Shown piece after piece: positions 18,949-26,439 of a stretch of DNA of 64,000 nt. The notes beneath the pieces were generated by a model. The model saw only the letters and a list, made by a program, of their open reading frames with translations. It had not been told where the DNA came from and did not search any database. The translations under genes were made by a program, and so were the position numbers. Source of the DNA: Bradyrhizobium sp. KBS0727 (lineage in GTDB: Bacteria; Pseudomonadota; Alphaproteobacteria; Rhizobiales; Xanthobacteraceae); assembly GCF_005937885.2 (NCBI RefSeq), contig NZ_CP042176.1, positions 5,513,501 through 5,577,500 of the forward strand, given 5' to 3'. How positions within the stretch are numbered: the first letter of the stretch is position 1; each line of letters begins with the position of its first letter.

Positions 18949-19197
18949 CTAGTATCGGATAAAGCCGCCCCTGCGGAACCCGCCACCACCACCGTACCCC
19001 GCTCTGCGAAAGCCGCCGTACCCGCCGCCTCGAACGAACCCGCCGCGCCGGAAGTAGACCTGGGTCGGCTCCGCGGCATTTTGCCCGCGCAGATCGCTCA
19101 GCAATGCGTCGATGCCCTGATGATCGCTCTGGATTGTTGCGCCCGGTCCGTGCAGTTGCAAGATAGTCGAGAGAACCTTCAGCGTCGTAATCGGCAT
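18949..19197 (-). CDS. RiPP precursor peptide with five Phe-x-Arg motifs and Gly-rich core (putative)
   Basis: An 82-residue peptide. A leader of about 47 residues includes a predicted helix (GIDALLSDLRGQ, 28-39). The core, about residues 48-82, is built only of Gly, Arg, Phe, Tyr, Val, Ile and Ala. Five aromatic-x-Arg triplets occur at Phe49-Arg51, Phe54-Arg56, Phe63-Arg65, Phe74-Arg76 and Phe79-Arg81. Each is the kind of triplet in which three-residue cyclophane enzymes join the aromatic ring to the third residue. The ATG at 19197 has an AAGGA site eight bases upstream. No signal peptide is visible, unlike many GrrA precursors. The gene directly precedes the maturase gene. Confidence 0.8.
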   Translation of the reverse strand: MPITTLKVLSTILQLHGPGATIQSDHQGIDALLSDLRGQNAAEPTQVYFRRGGFVRGGGYGGFRRAGYGGGGGFRRGGFIRY

Positions 19198-19271
19198 ATT
19201 GTGGTCCTTTTTGCGATGCAACCAAGGAGCGAGCGAAAGGCCGGTATCCGAAAGAGTCGAGTGACACGGAC

Positions 19272-19298
19272 CTTATACCCATTTTATTGCAGCGACAA
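19272..19298 (-). promoter_or_regulatory. Possible promoter of the RiPP operon
   Basis: On the minus strand TTGTCG (19298-19293) and TATAAG (19277-19272) are separated by 15 bases. This is a little short for a standard housekeeping promoter, and the elements stand about 75 bases before the precursor start. It lies in an AT-richer island between the divergent genes. The call rests on two hexamers only. Confidence 0.3.
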
Positions 19299-19477
19299 TG
19301 TGTCGGCGTAACCGTGGAGATATGACGGATCGCGCCCGGGGGCATCCGACTCACCCACGGCGCCAAGGAGAGTGCGAATGCCCATTGGATCATTTGCAAA
19401 ATCGTTTGCATCTGGCAGGACAACCTGATCGTCATGCCCCGCCGCGGAATGACGTGTAACAGAATCCGATCCCGGAC

Positions 19478-19831
19478 ATGATGGCCGAAGAAGACGACCC
19501 GACCGACGAGATTGCGCAAATCGAAGCACGGCTCGAAGCGCTTGCCGAAAGCGCCGAGCGCTGCCGGAAGATCATCATGTTCTCGAAGGCCGCGATCGCC
19601 GCCGGCGCCCTGTTGCTGCTGGTGATGATGCTCGGCCTGTTCGGGTCCGGGGCAACCGTGGCGTTGGGATCGATCGCCGCGGTGCTGGGCGGTATCGTCT
19701 CGCTCGGATCGAACACCAGCACGTTGCAGCAGACGATGGCGGCCATCAGCGCTGCCGAGGCGCATCGTTCGCAACTGATCGGCAGGATCGATCTGCGTCT
19801 GGTTAGTGACAGGATGAAGAAGCTGAATTAG
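19478..19831 (+). CDS. Small membrane protein of unknown function
   Basis: A 117-residue protein with an acidic, probably coiled-coil N terminus (DEIAQIEARLEALAESAERC), two hydrophobic segments (about 32-55 and 58-78) and a charged C-terminal helix. I do not recognise a named family, but the pattern is that of conserved small membrane proteins in Bradyrhizobium. Two ATG codons lie in tandem at 19478 and 19481; neither has a strong ribosome-binding site. It is divergent from the RiPP operon with 280 bp between them, so shared regulation is possible but unproven. Confidence 0.6.
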   Translation: MMAEEDDPTDEIAQIEARLEALAESAERCRKIIMFSKAAIAAGALLLLVMMLGLFGSGATVALGSIAAVLGGIVSLGSNTSTLQQTMAAISAAEAHRSQLIGRIDLRLVSDRMKKLN

Positions 19832-19840
19832 CGGGTTAAC

Positions 19841-19955
19841 CGTCATTGCGAGCGAAGCGAAGCAATCCACTCTTTCTTTATGCGGCGCGATGGATTGCTT
19901 CGCGGAGCCTGTCATCGGGCGGCGCTTCGCGCCGACCCGTTGGCTCGCAATGACG
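19841..19955. repeat. Dispersed palindromic repeat, family C
   Basis: A 115-bp element bounded by CGTCATTGCGAGCGAAGCGA and CTCGCAATGACG, with the internal inverted pair GCGAAGCAATCCA and TGGATTGCTTCGC and a second hairpin GGCGCTTCGCGCC. It sits two bases from the end of ligA and could act as its transcription terminator. This class is well known as an intergenic repeat in Rhizobiales; only one copy is here. Confidence 0.85.
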
Positions 19956-19957
19956 CC

Positions 19958-22111
19958 CTACTCCCCGATCAGCTTCAACCACTCATCCTCGGTCAGCACC
20001 GCCACGTCGAGTTCGCGAGCCTTGGCGAGCTTGGAGCCGGCGTCCTCGCCGGCGACGACATAGTCGGTCTTCTTCGACACCGAGCCGGCGACCTTGGCGC
20101 CAAGACGCTCGGCCACCGCCTTGGCCTCGTCGCGGGTGAACTTGGTCAGCGATCCCGTGAACACGACGGTCTTGTCCGACACCGGCGAGCTCTTCTTCGG
20201 CTGTTCGGCCGGCTTGACCTCGATCTCGCGCAAGAGTTCGCCCAGCGCCTTGACGTTGCGCGGCTCGGCGAAGAATTCGACCACCGCGTTGGCGACGATC
20301 TCGCCGATGCCGCCGATATTGTTGAGATCCTGATAGGCCTCGGTCTCGTTCTCCTCGGCCTCAGCTCCCTTGGCGGCGGCCAGCATCGCCTCGCGGAAAT
20401 TCTCGATGGTGCCGTAGTGCCGCGCCAGCAGTTTGGCGTTGCCCTCGCCGACATGGCGGATGCCGAGCGCGAAGATCAGCCGGTGCAGCTCGATGGTGCG
20501 GCAGGCATCGATCGCCGCAAACAGATTGCGCACCGAAGTCTCGCCATAGCCCTCGCGCTGCATCAGCTTGCTGGAAGAACGCGCATCGCGCTTTTGCAGC
20601 GTGAAGATGTCGACCGGCGACATTACCAGGCCATCCTCGTAGAATTCCTGAATCTGCTTGTCGCCGAGACCGTCGATATCGAACGCGAGCCGCGAGACGA
20701 AATGCTTGAGCCGTTCCGTCGCCTGCGCGGGGCAGATCAGCGCGCCAGTGCAGCGGCGCACCGCCTCATCCTCCTCGCGGACCGCATGACTGCCGCACAC
20801 CGGGCAGACCTCGGGAAACCTGTACGGCTTCGCGTTCGCCGGCCGCTTGTCGAGCACCACGTTGGCGATCTGCGGAATCACGTCGCCGGCGCGTTGCACC
20901 ACCACGGTATCGCCGACGCGAATATCGACGCCGTCGCGGATCGGGCTGCCGTCGTTGCCGATCCCCTTGATGTAATCCTCATTGTGCAGCGTAGCGTTTT
21001 GCACCACGACGCCACCGACCGTGACCGGCGCAAGCCGCGCCACCGGCGTCAACGCACCGGTGCGGCCGACCTGGATGTCGATGCCGTTGAGGACCGTCGT
21101 CGCCTGCTCCGCCGCGAACTTGTGCGCGATCGCCCAGCGCGGGCTGCGCGACACGAAGCCGAGGCGATCCTGCCAGTCGAGACGATCGACCTTGTAGACC
21201 ACGCCGTCGATGTCGTAGCCGAGCGAGGCGCGGTCGTCGCCGATCTTGCGGTAGAACTTCAAGACATCTTCGATGGTCTTGCAGAGCTTGGTGCGCGGAT
21301 TGACGACAAAGCCGGCTTCGTCCATCCACTCCAGCATGCCGTGTTGCGTGTCGGCCGGCCGCTCGCTCATCTCGCCCCAGGTGTAGGCAAAGAATTTCAG
21401 CGGCCGGGATGCCGTGATCGCGACGTCCTTCTGGCGCAGCGAGCCCGCCGCCGAATTGCGCGGGTTGGCGAACACCGTATCGTCGGCTTCGGCCTGCCTC
21501 CAGTTCAGCTCGAGAAAATCCTTCTTGAGCATGTAGACCTCGCCGCGCATCTCGCAGGCGGCCGGAATGTTGCGGCCCTTCAGCGCGTGCGGAATATCCT
21601 TGATGGTGCGGACATTGGCGGTGACATCCTCGCCGGTAAAACCGTCGCCGCGGGTTGCCGCGCGCACCAGTTCGCCGTTTTCGTACCGCAGCGACAGCGA
21701 CAGCCCGTCGATCTTCGGTTCGGCGACCAGCGCCGGGATTTCATCGGCGTCGAGCTTGAGGAAACGCCGGATACGATCGACGAACTCGGTGACATCCTCG
21801 TCGCTGAAGGCATTGCCGAGCGACAGCATGGGAACGACATGCTGCACCTTGGCGAACCCGCGCGCGGGCGCCGCGCCGACCTTCTGCGTCGGCGAGTCCT
21901 TGCTGACGAGATCGGGAAATTTCGCCTCGATCGCTTCCAGCCGCTGACGCAACCCATCATAGGCCGCGTCCGATACGGTCGGCGCATCCTTCTGGTAATA
22001 GCGCTCGTTGTGGCCCTCGATCTCAAGCGCCAGCCGCATATGCTCGACCTTGGCCTGGGCCTTGGTGAGCTTGGCGACGTCGGTGAGGGGTTTCTTCGCT
22101 TTCACAGCCAT
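19958..22111 (-). CDS. ligA: NAD-dependent DNA ligase
   Basis: A 717-residue enzyme with adenylation-domain motif EPKIDGLSL (nucleophile Lys133), an OB domain, a four-cysteine zinc finger (CPVCGSHA ... CTGALICPAQ), helix-hairpin-helix repeats (GIRHVGEGNA, NIGGIGE) and a C-terminal BRCT domain (about 640-717). It seals nicks in duplex DNA using NAD+. It lies just downstream of recN on the same strand with 16 bases between, so the two are probably co-transcribed. Confidence 0.97.
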   Translation of the reverse strand: MAVKAKKPLTDVAKLTKAQAKVEHMRLALEIEGHNERYYQKDAPTVSDAAYDGLRQRLEAIEAKFPDLVSKDSPTQKVGAAPARGFAKVQHVVPMLSLGNAFSDEDVTEFVDRIRRFLKLDADEIPALVAEPKIDGLSLSLRYENGELVRAATRGDGFTGEDVTANVRTIKDIPHALKGRNIPAACEMRGEVYMLKKDFLELNWRQAEADDTVFANPRNSAAGSLRQKDVAITASRPLKFFAYTWGEMSERPADTQHGMLEWMDEAGFVVNPRTKLCKTIEDVLKFYRKIGDDRASLGYDIDGVVYKVDRLDWQDRLGFVSRSPRWAIAHKFAAEQATTVLNGIDIQVGRTGALTPVARLAPVTVGGVVVQNATLHNEDYIKGIGNDGSPIRDGVDIRVGDTVVVQRAGDVIPQIANVVLDKRPANAKPYRFPEVCPVCGSHAVREEDEAVRRCTGALICPAQATERLKHFVSRLAFDIDGLGDKQIQEFYEDGLVMSPVDIFTLQKRDARSSSKLMQREGYGETSVRNLFAAIDACRTIELHRLIFALGIRHVGEGNAKLLARHYGTIENFREAMLAAAKGAEAEENETEAYQDLNNIGGIGEIVANAVVEFFAEPRNVKALGELLREIEVKPAEQPKKSSPVSDKTVVFTGSLTKFTRDEAKAVAERLGAKVAGSVSKKTDYVVAGEDAGSKLAKARELDVAVLTEDEWLKLIGE

Positions 22112-22127
22112 GATCGCACACCAACGC

Positions 22128-23801
22128 CTAAGCGGTCGCCGACTTCAGCAGCCGGTCGGCCGCGGCCCTCGCCTCGGCGGTGATCTCGGCGCCGGCCAGC
22201 ATGCGGGCGATTTCCTCGCGGCGGAGGTCGGCGGCCAGCGCGTTGACGCGGGTGGCGACGCGCTTGCCTTTGTCGAGCGCGTCCTTGGAGATCAGCAAAT
22301 GCTGGCTGGCGCGGGCTGCGACCTGCGGCGCGTGGGTCACCGCCATCACCTGAACCTTGCCGGCCAGCCGCGCCAGCCGGGCGCCGATGGCATCCGCCAC
22401 CGCGCCGCCGACGCCGGTATCGATTTCGTCGAACACCAGCGTAGGCGCCGAACCGCGGTCGGACAGCACCACCTTGAGCGCCAGCAAAAACCGCGACAGT
22501 TCGCCGCCGGACGCGACCTTCATCATCGGGCCCGGCCTGGTGCCGGGATTGGTCTGCACCCAGAACTCGACGCGATCGATGCCCTGCGGCCCCGGCGAAT
22601 TGGCGTCGCTCTCGACCTGCGTCATGAACCTGGCGCGCTCGAGTTTCAGCGGCGCCAGTTCGGCGTTGACGGCCTTGTTGAGTTTCTCGGCGGCCTTGGT
22701 CCGCGCCGCGGACAGTTTCGCCGCTGCCGCGCCGTAGCGCTGGTCGGCCTCATCCGCCGCCGCTTCCAGTTTCTTCAACTGGCCGGCGCCGGCATCGATC
22801 AGCGCCACGTCGGCCGCGTATTTCGCGGCCAGCGCCGCGAGGCCATCGACCGGGGTCGAATATTTGCGCGAGGCGGCGCGCAGCGCGAACAGCCGCTCCT
22901 CGATGCGCTCCAGCTCCGCCGGATCGAAATCGGCGGCGGCCAACGCGGCGTTGAGATGCTGCTCGGCCTCTTCCATCGCGTTGATGGCGACATCGATCGC
23001 CTTCACCGCGGGCTCGACCAGATGCGGCAGATTGCCGGCGCGGCGTTCGAGCCGGCGAACCGCGGCCGCCAGCGCCGGCACCGGCGAATGGTTGCCGCCG
23101 ACCGCCTCCAGCGCCTCGCGCAGATCGCTGGCGATCTTCTCGCCCTGCATCATCGTGGTGCGGCGTTCGGCCAGCGCGGTTTCCTCGCCGTCCTTCGGCC
23201 GCAGCGCCTTCAACTCGTCCGAAGCGTGGCGCAGGTAATCCGCCTCGCGCGCCGCACGCTCCATGCTGGCGCGATGCGCCTCAAGAGCCGTGTTGGCGGT
23301 GCGCCGCGCCTCCCAGAGCGTCTCCAGCGCGGTAACCTCTTTCTCGAGCCCGGCAAAGGCATCAAGCAGCTGACGGTGCGTCGAGGCATCGACCAGCGCG
23401 CGTTCGTCGTGCTGGCCGTGGATCTCGACCAGCGCCGCGCCCACCGCTTTCAGGGTCTGCACAGAGATCGACTGGTCGTTGATGAAGGCGCGGGTGCGGC
23501 CGTCGGCGAGCTGCACCCGGCGCAGGATCATTTCGCCGGTATCGTCGAGGCCGTTTTCGGTAAGGATCTTTGCCGCCGGATGGCCCTTGGGGACATCAAA
23601 CATGGCGGTGACCTGCCCCTGCTCCGCACCGTGGCGAACCAGGCCCGAATCGCCGCGGCCGCCGAGCGCCAGCGCGAACGCATCGAGCAGGATGGATTTG
23701 CCCGCGCCGGTTTCGCCGGTCAGCACCGCGAGGCCACGGGAAAACTCGATATCGAGCCGTTCGATCAGGACGATGTCACGGATCGACAGACGGGCCAGCA
23801 T
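22128..23801 (-). CDS. recN: DNA repair protein RecN
   Basis: A 557-residue SMC-like ATPase. The N-terminal Walker A TGETGAGKS (28-36) is followed by a long coiled-coil middle part. The C-terminal signature SGGELSRFLLAL and Walker B LVFDEIDTGVGG complete the head domain. It acts in recombination repair of double-strand breaks. Gene order bamD-recN-ligA on one strand, with 13 and 16 base gaps, is common in alphaproteobacteria. No LexA box was searched for systematically. Confidence 0.96.
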   Translation of the reverse strand: MLARLSIRDIVLIERLDIEFSRGLAVLTGETGAGKSILLDAFALALGGRGDSGLVRHGAEQGQVTAMFDVPKGHPAAKILTENGLDDTGEMILRRVQLADGRTRAFINDQSISVQTLKAVGAALVEIHGQHDERALVDASTHRQLLDAFAGLEKEVTALETLWEARRTANTALEAHRASMERAAREADYLRHASDELKALRPKDGEETALAERRTTMMQGEKIASDLREALEAVGGNHSPVPALAAAVRRLERRAGNLPHLVEPAVKAIDVAINAMEEAEQHLNAALAAADFDPAELERIEERLFALRAASRKYSTPVDGLAALAAKYAADVALIDAGAGQLKKLEAAADEADQRYGAAAAKLSAARTKAAEKLNKAVNAELAPLKLERARFMTQVESDANSPGPQGIDRVEFWVQTNPGTRPGPMMKVASGGELSRFLLALKVVLSDRGSAPTLVFDEIDTGVGGAVADAIGARLARLAGKVQVMAVTHAPQVAARASQHLLISKDALDKGKRVATRVNALAADLRREEIARMLAGAEITAEARAAADRLLKSATA

Positions 23802-23814
23802 GCCAAGTAAATTC

Positions 23815-24714
23815 CTAGCCGAGACCTATCTTCTTGAAGGCCCTGGAAATGTAGGAACCCTGATTCTCGCTCGGCTCGAGACCGCCGGACTTTACAAGAT
23901 TATAGGCGTCCTTGTACCAGCGGCTGTCAGGAAAATTGTGGCCAAGGACGGCGGCGGCGGTTTGCGCCTCGCCGACGATGCCGATCGCCATATAGGCCTC
24001 GGTGAGCCGGGCCAGCGCTTCCTCGACATGGCGCGTGGTCTGGTAGCGGGTGACCACGGTCTTGAAGCGGTTGATGGCGGCGGTGTAGTCGCGCTTTTCC
24101 ATGTAATAGCGGCCGACGTCCATTTCCTTGCCGGCGAGCTGGTCGCGCGCGCCTTCCAGCTTGGCCTTGGCGGAGGTGGCGTATTCCGAGGTCGGATATT
24201 TGCGGATCACCTCTTCCAGTGCCGCGATCGCCTTCTCGGTGCGGGCCTGGTCGCGGGAAATATCCGGAATCTGGTCGTAATGCGACGCCGCGATCAGGTA
24301 CTGCGCGTAAGCCGAATCGGGGCTGCCGGGATGCAGCGTGACGTAACGGGTCGCCGCGCCGATGCAATTGTCATAGTCGCCGGAATTGTAGAACGCATAG
24401 GCCGACATCAGCAGCGATTTGCGCGCCCAGTCGGAATAAGGATGCTGGCGATCGACTTCCTCGAATTTCTTCGACGCCGCCTTGTTATCCTTGCGCTGGT
24501 TCATCAGGTACAAGCCCTCATTGTAGAGCTTGTCCGCGGGTTCCTCGACGAAGGTGTCGTCCTTGGCGGTGAACTTGTCCCACAGCGCGCCGGTGCCGCA
24601 TCCGCTCAGGGGGATGGCCAGCGCGATCAATCCCGCCGCCAGCCGCAGCGAGCGGGCCCAGGACCCTAAGGCGGATGGTTTGCGTGGTTCGAGCGTCATA
24701 CGCTGTGCCGACAT
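23815..24714 (-). CDS. bamD: Outer membrane protein assembly factor BamD
   Basis: A 299-residue lipoprotein. The signal peptide ends in lipobox LSGC with Cys39 as the lipidated residue, followed by TPR-like repeats (NEGLYLMNQRKDNKAA, AYAFYNSGDYDN, YYMEKRDYTAAINRF). It works in the BAM complex that inserts beta-barrel proteins in the outer membrane. The ATG at 24714 gives a somewhat long but charged signal-peptide n-region; a frame reaching 24834 is not coding-like. First gene of the bamD-recN-ligA run. Confidence 0.94.
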   Translation of the reverse strand: MSAQRMTLEPRKPSALGSWARSLRLAAGLIALAIPLSGCGTGALWDKFTAKDDTFVEEPADKLYNEGLYLMNQRKDNKAASKKFEEVDRQHPYSDWARKSLLMSAYAFYNSGDYDNCIGAATRYVTLHPGSPDSAYAQYLIAASHYDQIPDISRDQARTEKAIAALEEVIRKYPTSEYATSAKAKLEGARDQLAGKEMDVGRYYMEKRDYTAAINRFKTVVTRYQTTRHVEEALARLTEAYMAIGIVGEAQTAAAVLGHNFPDSRWYKDAYNLVKSGGLEPSENQGSYISRAFKKIGLG

Positions 24715-25127
24715 GAAGTTAAGACCTGACGCGTTTTGGTGCGGTCGCATTTGGTGCGGTCGATGGTGATGCGGAAGGTATCCACCCGCCCCGTCCATGA
24801 ACCGCGGCCATGAACGCATATTCCCCGTGCCCAACTCTTCGCCGAAATCTACAGCGGCCTCGCGGCGCGAGATCGCGCAACCGCAAGGCCTGTGTAGCCG
24901 AAAAATGGTCGTTAACCAACCGAATACGGGGCCAATTCGCCCGGATTAAGGCGGCAGGACCGCACCGTTACCAATTGTGGTTACTGCGGAAAACGCGCCA
25001 GCCACGTCAGATCGCCGCAGGGCGGCCGCGCGGCGGCAAAAGCGCCAGCACAATCGACGGAATCGGAAAGAACAGCGCGCCCAGCAGGAACCTGAAGCGG
25101 AAAGTCAGGACATTTCCAAGCGGAAAG
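24715..25127. other. 413-bp spacer between lpxC and bamD
   Basis: No convincing gene is seen on either strand. It must hold the promoter of bamD-recN-ligA. Next to lpxC an 18-bp direct repeat begins (copies at 25095-25112 and 25118-25135), the second copy covering the lpxC stop codon. No strong terminator hairpin was found after lpxC. Confidence 0.5.
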
Positions 25128-25135
25128 TCAGGACA
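25095..25135. repeat. Short direct repeat across the lpxC stop codon
   Basis: AAGCGGAAAGTCAGGACA occurs twice, at 25095-25112 and 25118-25135, a 23-base period. The lpxC stop codon (25128-25130) lies in the second copy, so the duplication repeats the gene's last bases downstream. It has the look of a slippage duplication. Confidence 0.8.
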
Positions 25136-26087
25136 CGTCCGGGCCGTAGGCCGGGGCGATCATGCCACCCACCATGCCCGCGCCTGCCTCGGCATGACTG
25201 CGGGGTCGGCGCGCCGGTTCGGCCTCGACCACCCGCCAGGCGCTGTGATCGGCCAGCAGGGCCGTCAGCACGGCGTGATTGAGCTTGTGGCCGCCACGCA
25301 CCGAGCGATAGGCCCCGAGCAGCGGCAGACCGGCCAGCGCGAGGTCGCCGATCACGTCGAGCACCTTGTGGCGGACGCATTCATCGGCGTAGCGCAGGCC
25401 TTCGGTGTTGTGCAGGCGGGCCTCGTCGAACACCACCGTATTCTCAAAGGACGCGCCGCGCGCGAAGCCGGCGTTCCAGAGCCGCGCCACTTCGTTCATG
25501 AAGCCGAAGGTGCGGGCGCGCGAAACATCGCGGCGGAAGCTTTCGGCGCTGAGATCGAGTGCAAAACTCTGGCGGCCGATCACGGGATTGGCGAAGTCGA
25601 TTTCGACCTCGGCGCGGAACCCGCCGGCATGCGGGCGCAATTCGCCAAAACTGTCGCCGATCGCAACTTGCACCGGCTTCAGCACCTGGATGAAACGGCG
25701 GGTTGCGGACTGGGTGACGATGCCGGCCTGATCGATGGCGGCGACAAAGGCCGCCGCGCTGCCGTCCATGATCGGAACTTCGGGACCATCGACTTCGATG
25801 ATGGCGTTGTCGACGCCCATGCCGCGCAAGGCCGCGAGCACATGTTCGGCGGTCGAAACCAGCGGACCGTCACCATCGCCGAGAACGGTCGCGAGGTCGG
25901 TGGCGATAACGGAACCCGCTACCGCCGGAACTTCGCGGTCGGCATCTTCGAGACCGGTGCGGACAAAAATAAAACCTGCATCGATGGGTGCAGGTCCAAT
26001 GGTGAGATTAACAGGCAGACCGGAATGTACGCCGACGCCAGTCACGGTGGCTTGCGACCGAAGCGTGGTTTGACGGCTGAATTTCAT
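25128..26087 (-). CDS. lpxC: UDP-3-O-acyl-N-acetylglucosamine deacetylase
   Basis: A 319-residue zinc enzyme catalysing the committed step of lipid A synthesis. The zinc ligand His82 is in STAEHVLAAL, the second His in GGHKLNHAVLTALL with the downstream Asp-His pair (LADHSAW), and substrate residues occur in VPIMDGSA. The start ATG at 26087 begins MKFSRQTTLRS as in relatives; an upstream frame to 26132 is not needed. It follows ftsZ on the same strand but is separated by a strong terminator, so it probably has its own promoter. Confidence 0.96.
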   Translation of the reverse strand: MKFSRQTTLRSQATVTGVGVHSGLPVNLTIGPAPIDAGFIFVRTGLEDADREVPAVAGSVIATDLATVLGDGDGPLVSTAEHVLAALRGMGVDNAIIEVDGPEVPIMDGSAAAFVAAIDQAGIVTQSATRRFIQVLKPVQVAIGDSFGELRPHAGGFRAEVEIDFANPVIGRQSFALDLSAESFRRDVSRARTFGFMNEVARLWNAGFARGASFENTVVFDEARLHNTEGLRYADECVRHKVLDVIGDLALAGLPLLGAYRSVRGGHKLNHAVLTALLADHSAWRVVEAEPARRPRSHAEAGAGMVGGMIAPAYGPDVS

Positions 26088-26382
26088 GCGATAACTGCCC
26101 ACTACCCGACTTATACCCAAGACTGGAACCACGCTTGCACGCTGATTCGAAGCTTAAGCATCCCCAAGTCACGGCAGACCATAGTCACAGCCCCAAAGCG
26201 CGCCAACTCACGCTTTTTTACCGATTGTTACCCTATCTCTGCCGCATTCGCGCCAAGGCTTAACCAAATTCCGAACCGGTTGGACACCATTCCGGCCGCG
26301 CCATCCGACCACGAAATACATAATTAATGATTTAAAATCAGTCGGTTGGGTATCCAATGACATTTCGTCGCGGCCGATAAGA
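26088..26382. other. Spacer upstream of lpxC
   Basis: Almost 300 bp without a gene, AT-richer than its surroundings (for instance the ACATAATTAATGATTTAAAA stretch near 26319). On the minus strand a TATAAG box lies about 30 bases before the lpxC start; a matching -35 element is weak. I take this as the lpxC promoter region. Confidence 0.4.
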
Positions 26383-26415
26383 AAGGGGCCCCGGCTGGAT
26401 CAGCCGGGGCCCCTT
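26383..26415 (-). terminator. Rho-independent terminator after ftsZ
   Basis: A perfect 15-bp stem (AAGGGGCCCCGGCTG pairing with CAGCCGGGGCCCCTT) and a three-base loop, located 24 bases after the ftsZ stop and followed on the minus strand by a T-rich stretch (TTTCTTAT). It closes the division operon and separates it from lpxC. Confidence 0.88.
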
Positions 26416-26439
26416 GGGTCGCCAGAATTGTAACAAACT

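Noticed and set aside
19284..19529. An 81-codon minus-strand frame upstream of the RiPP precursor, considered as a second precursor or leader protein.
   Set aside because: It has no ribosome-binding site, no aromatic-x-Arg motifs and unconvincing composition, and it covers the likely promoter of the RiPP operon.
19880..22183. A 767-codon open frame on the plus strand.
   Set aside because: It is antisense to ligA, which is certain from its motifs. No recognisable protein features.
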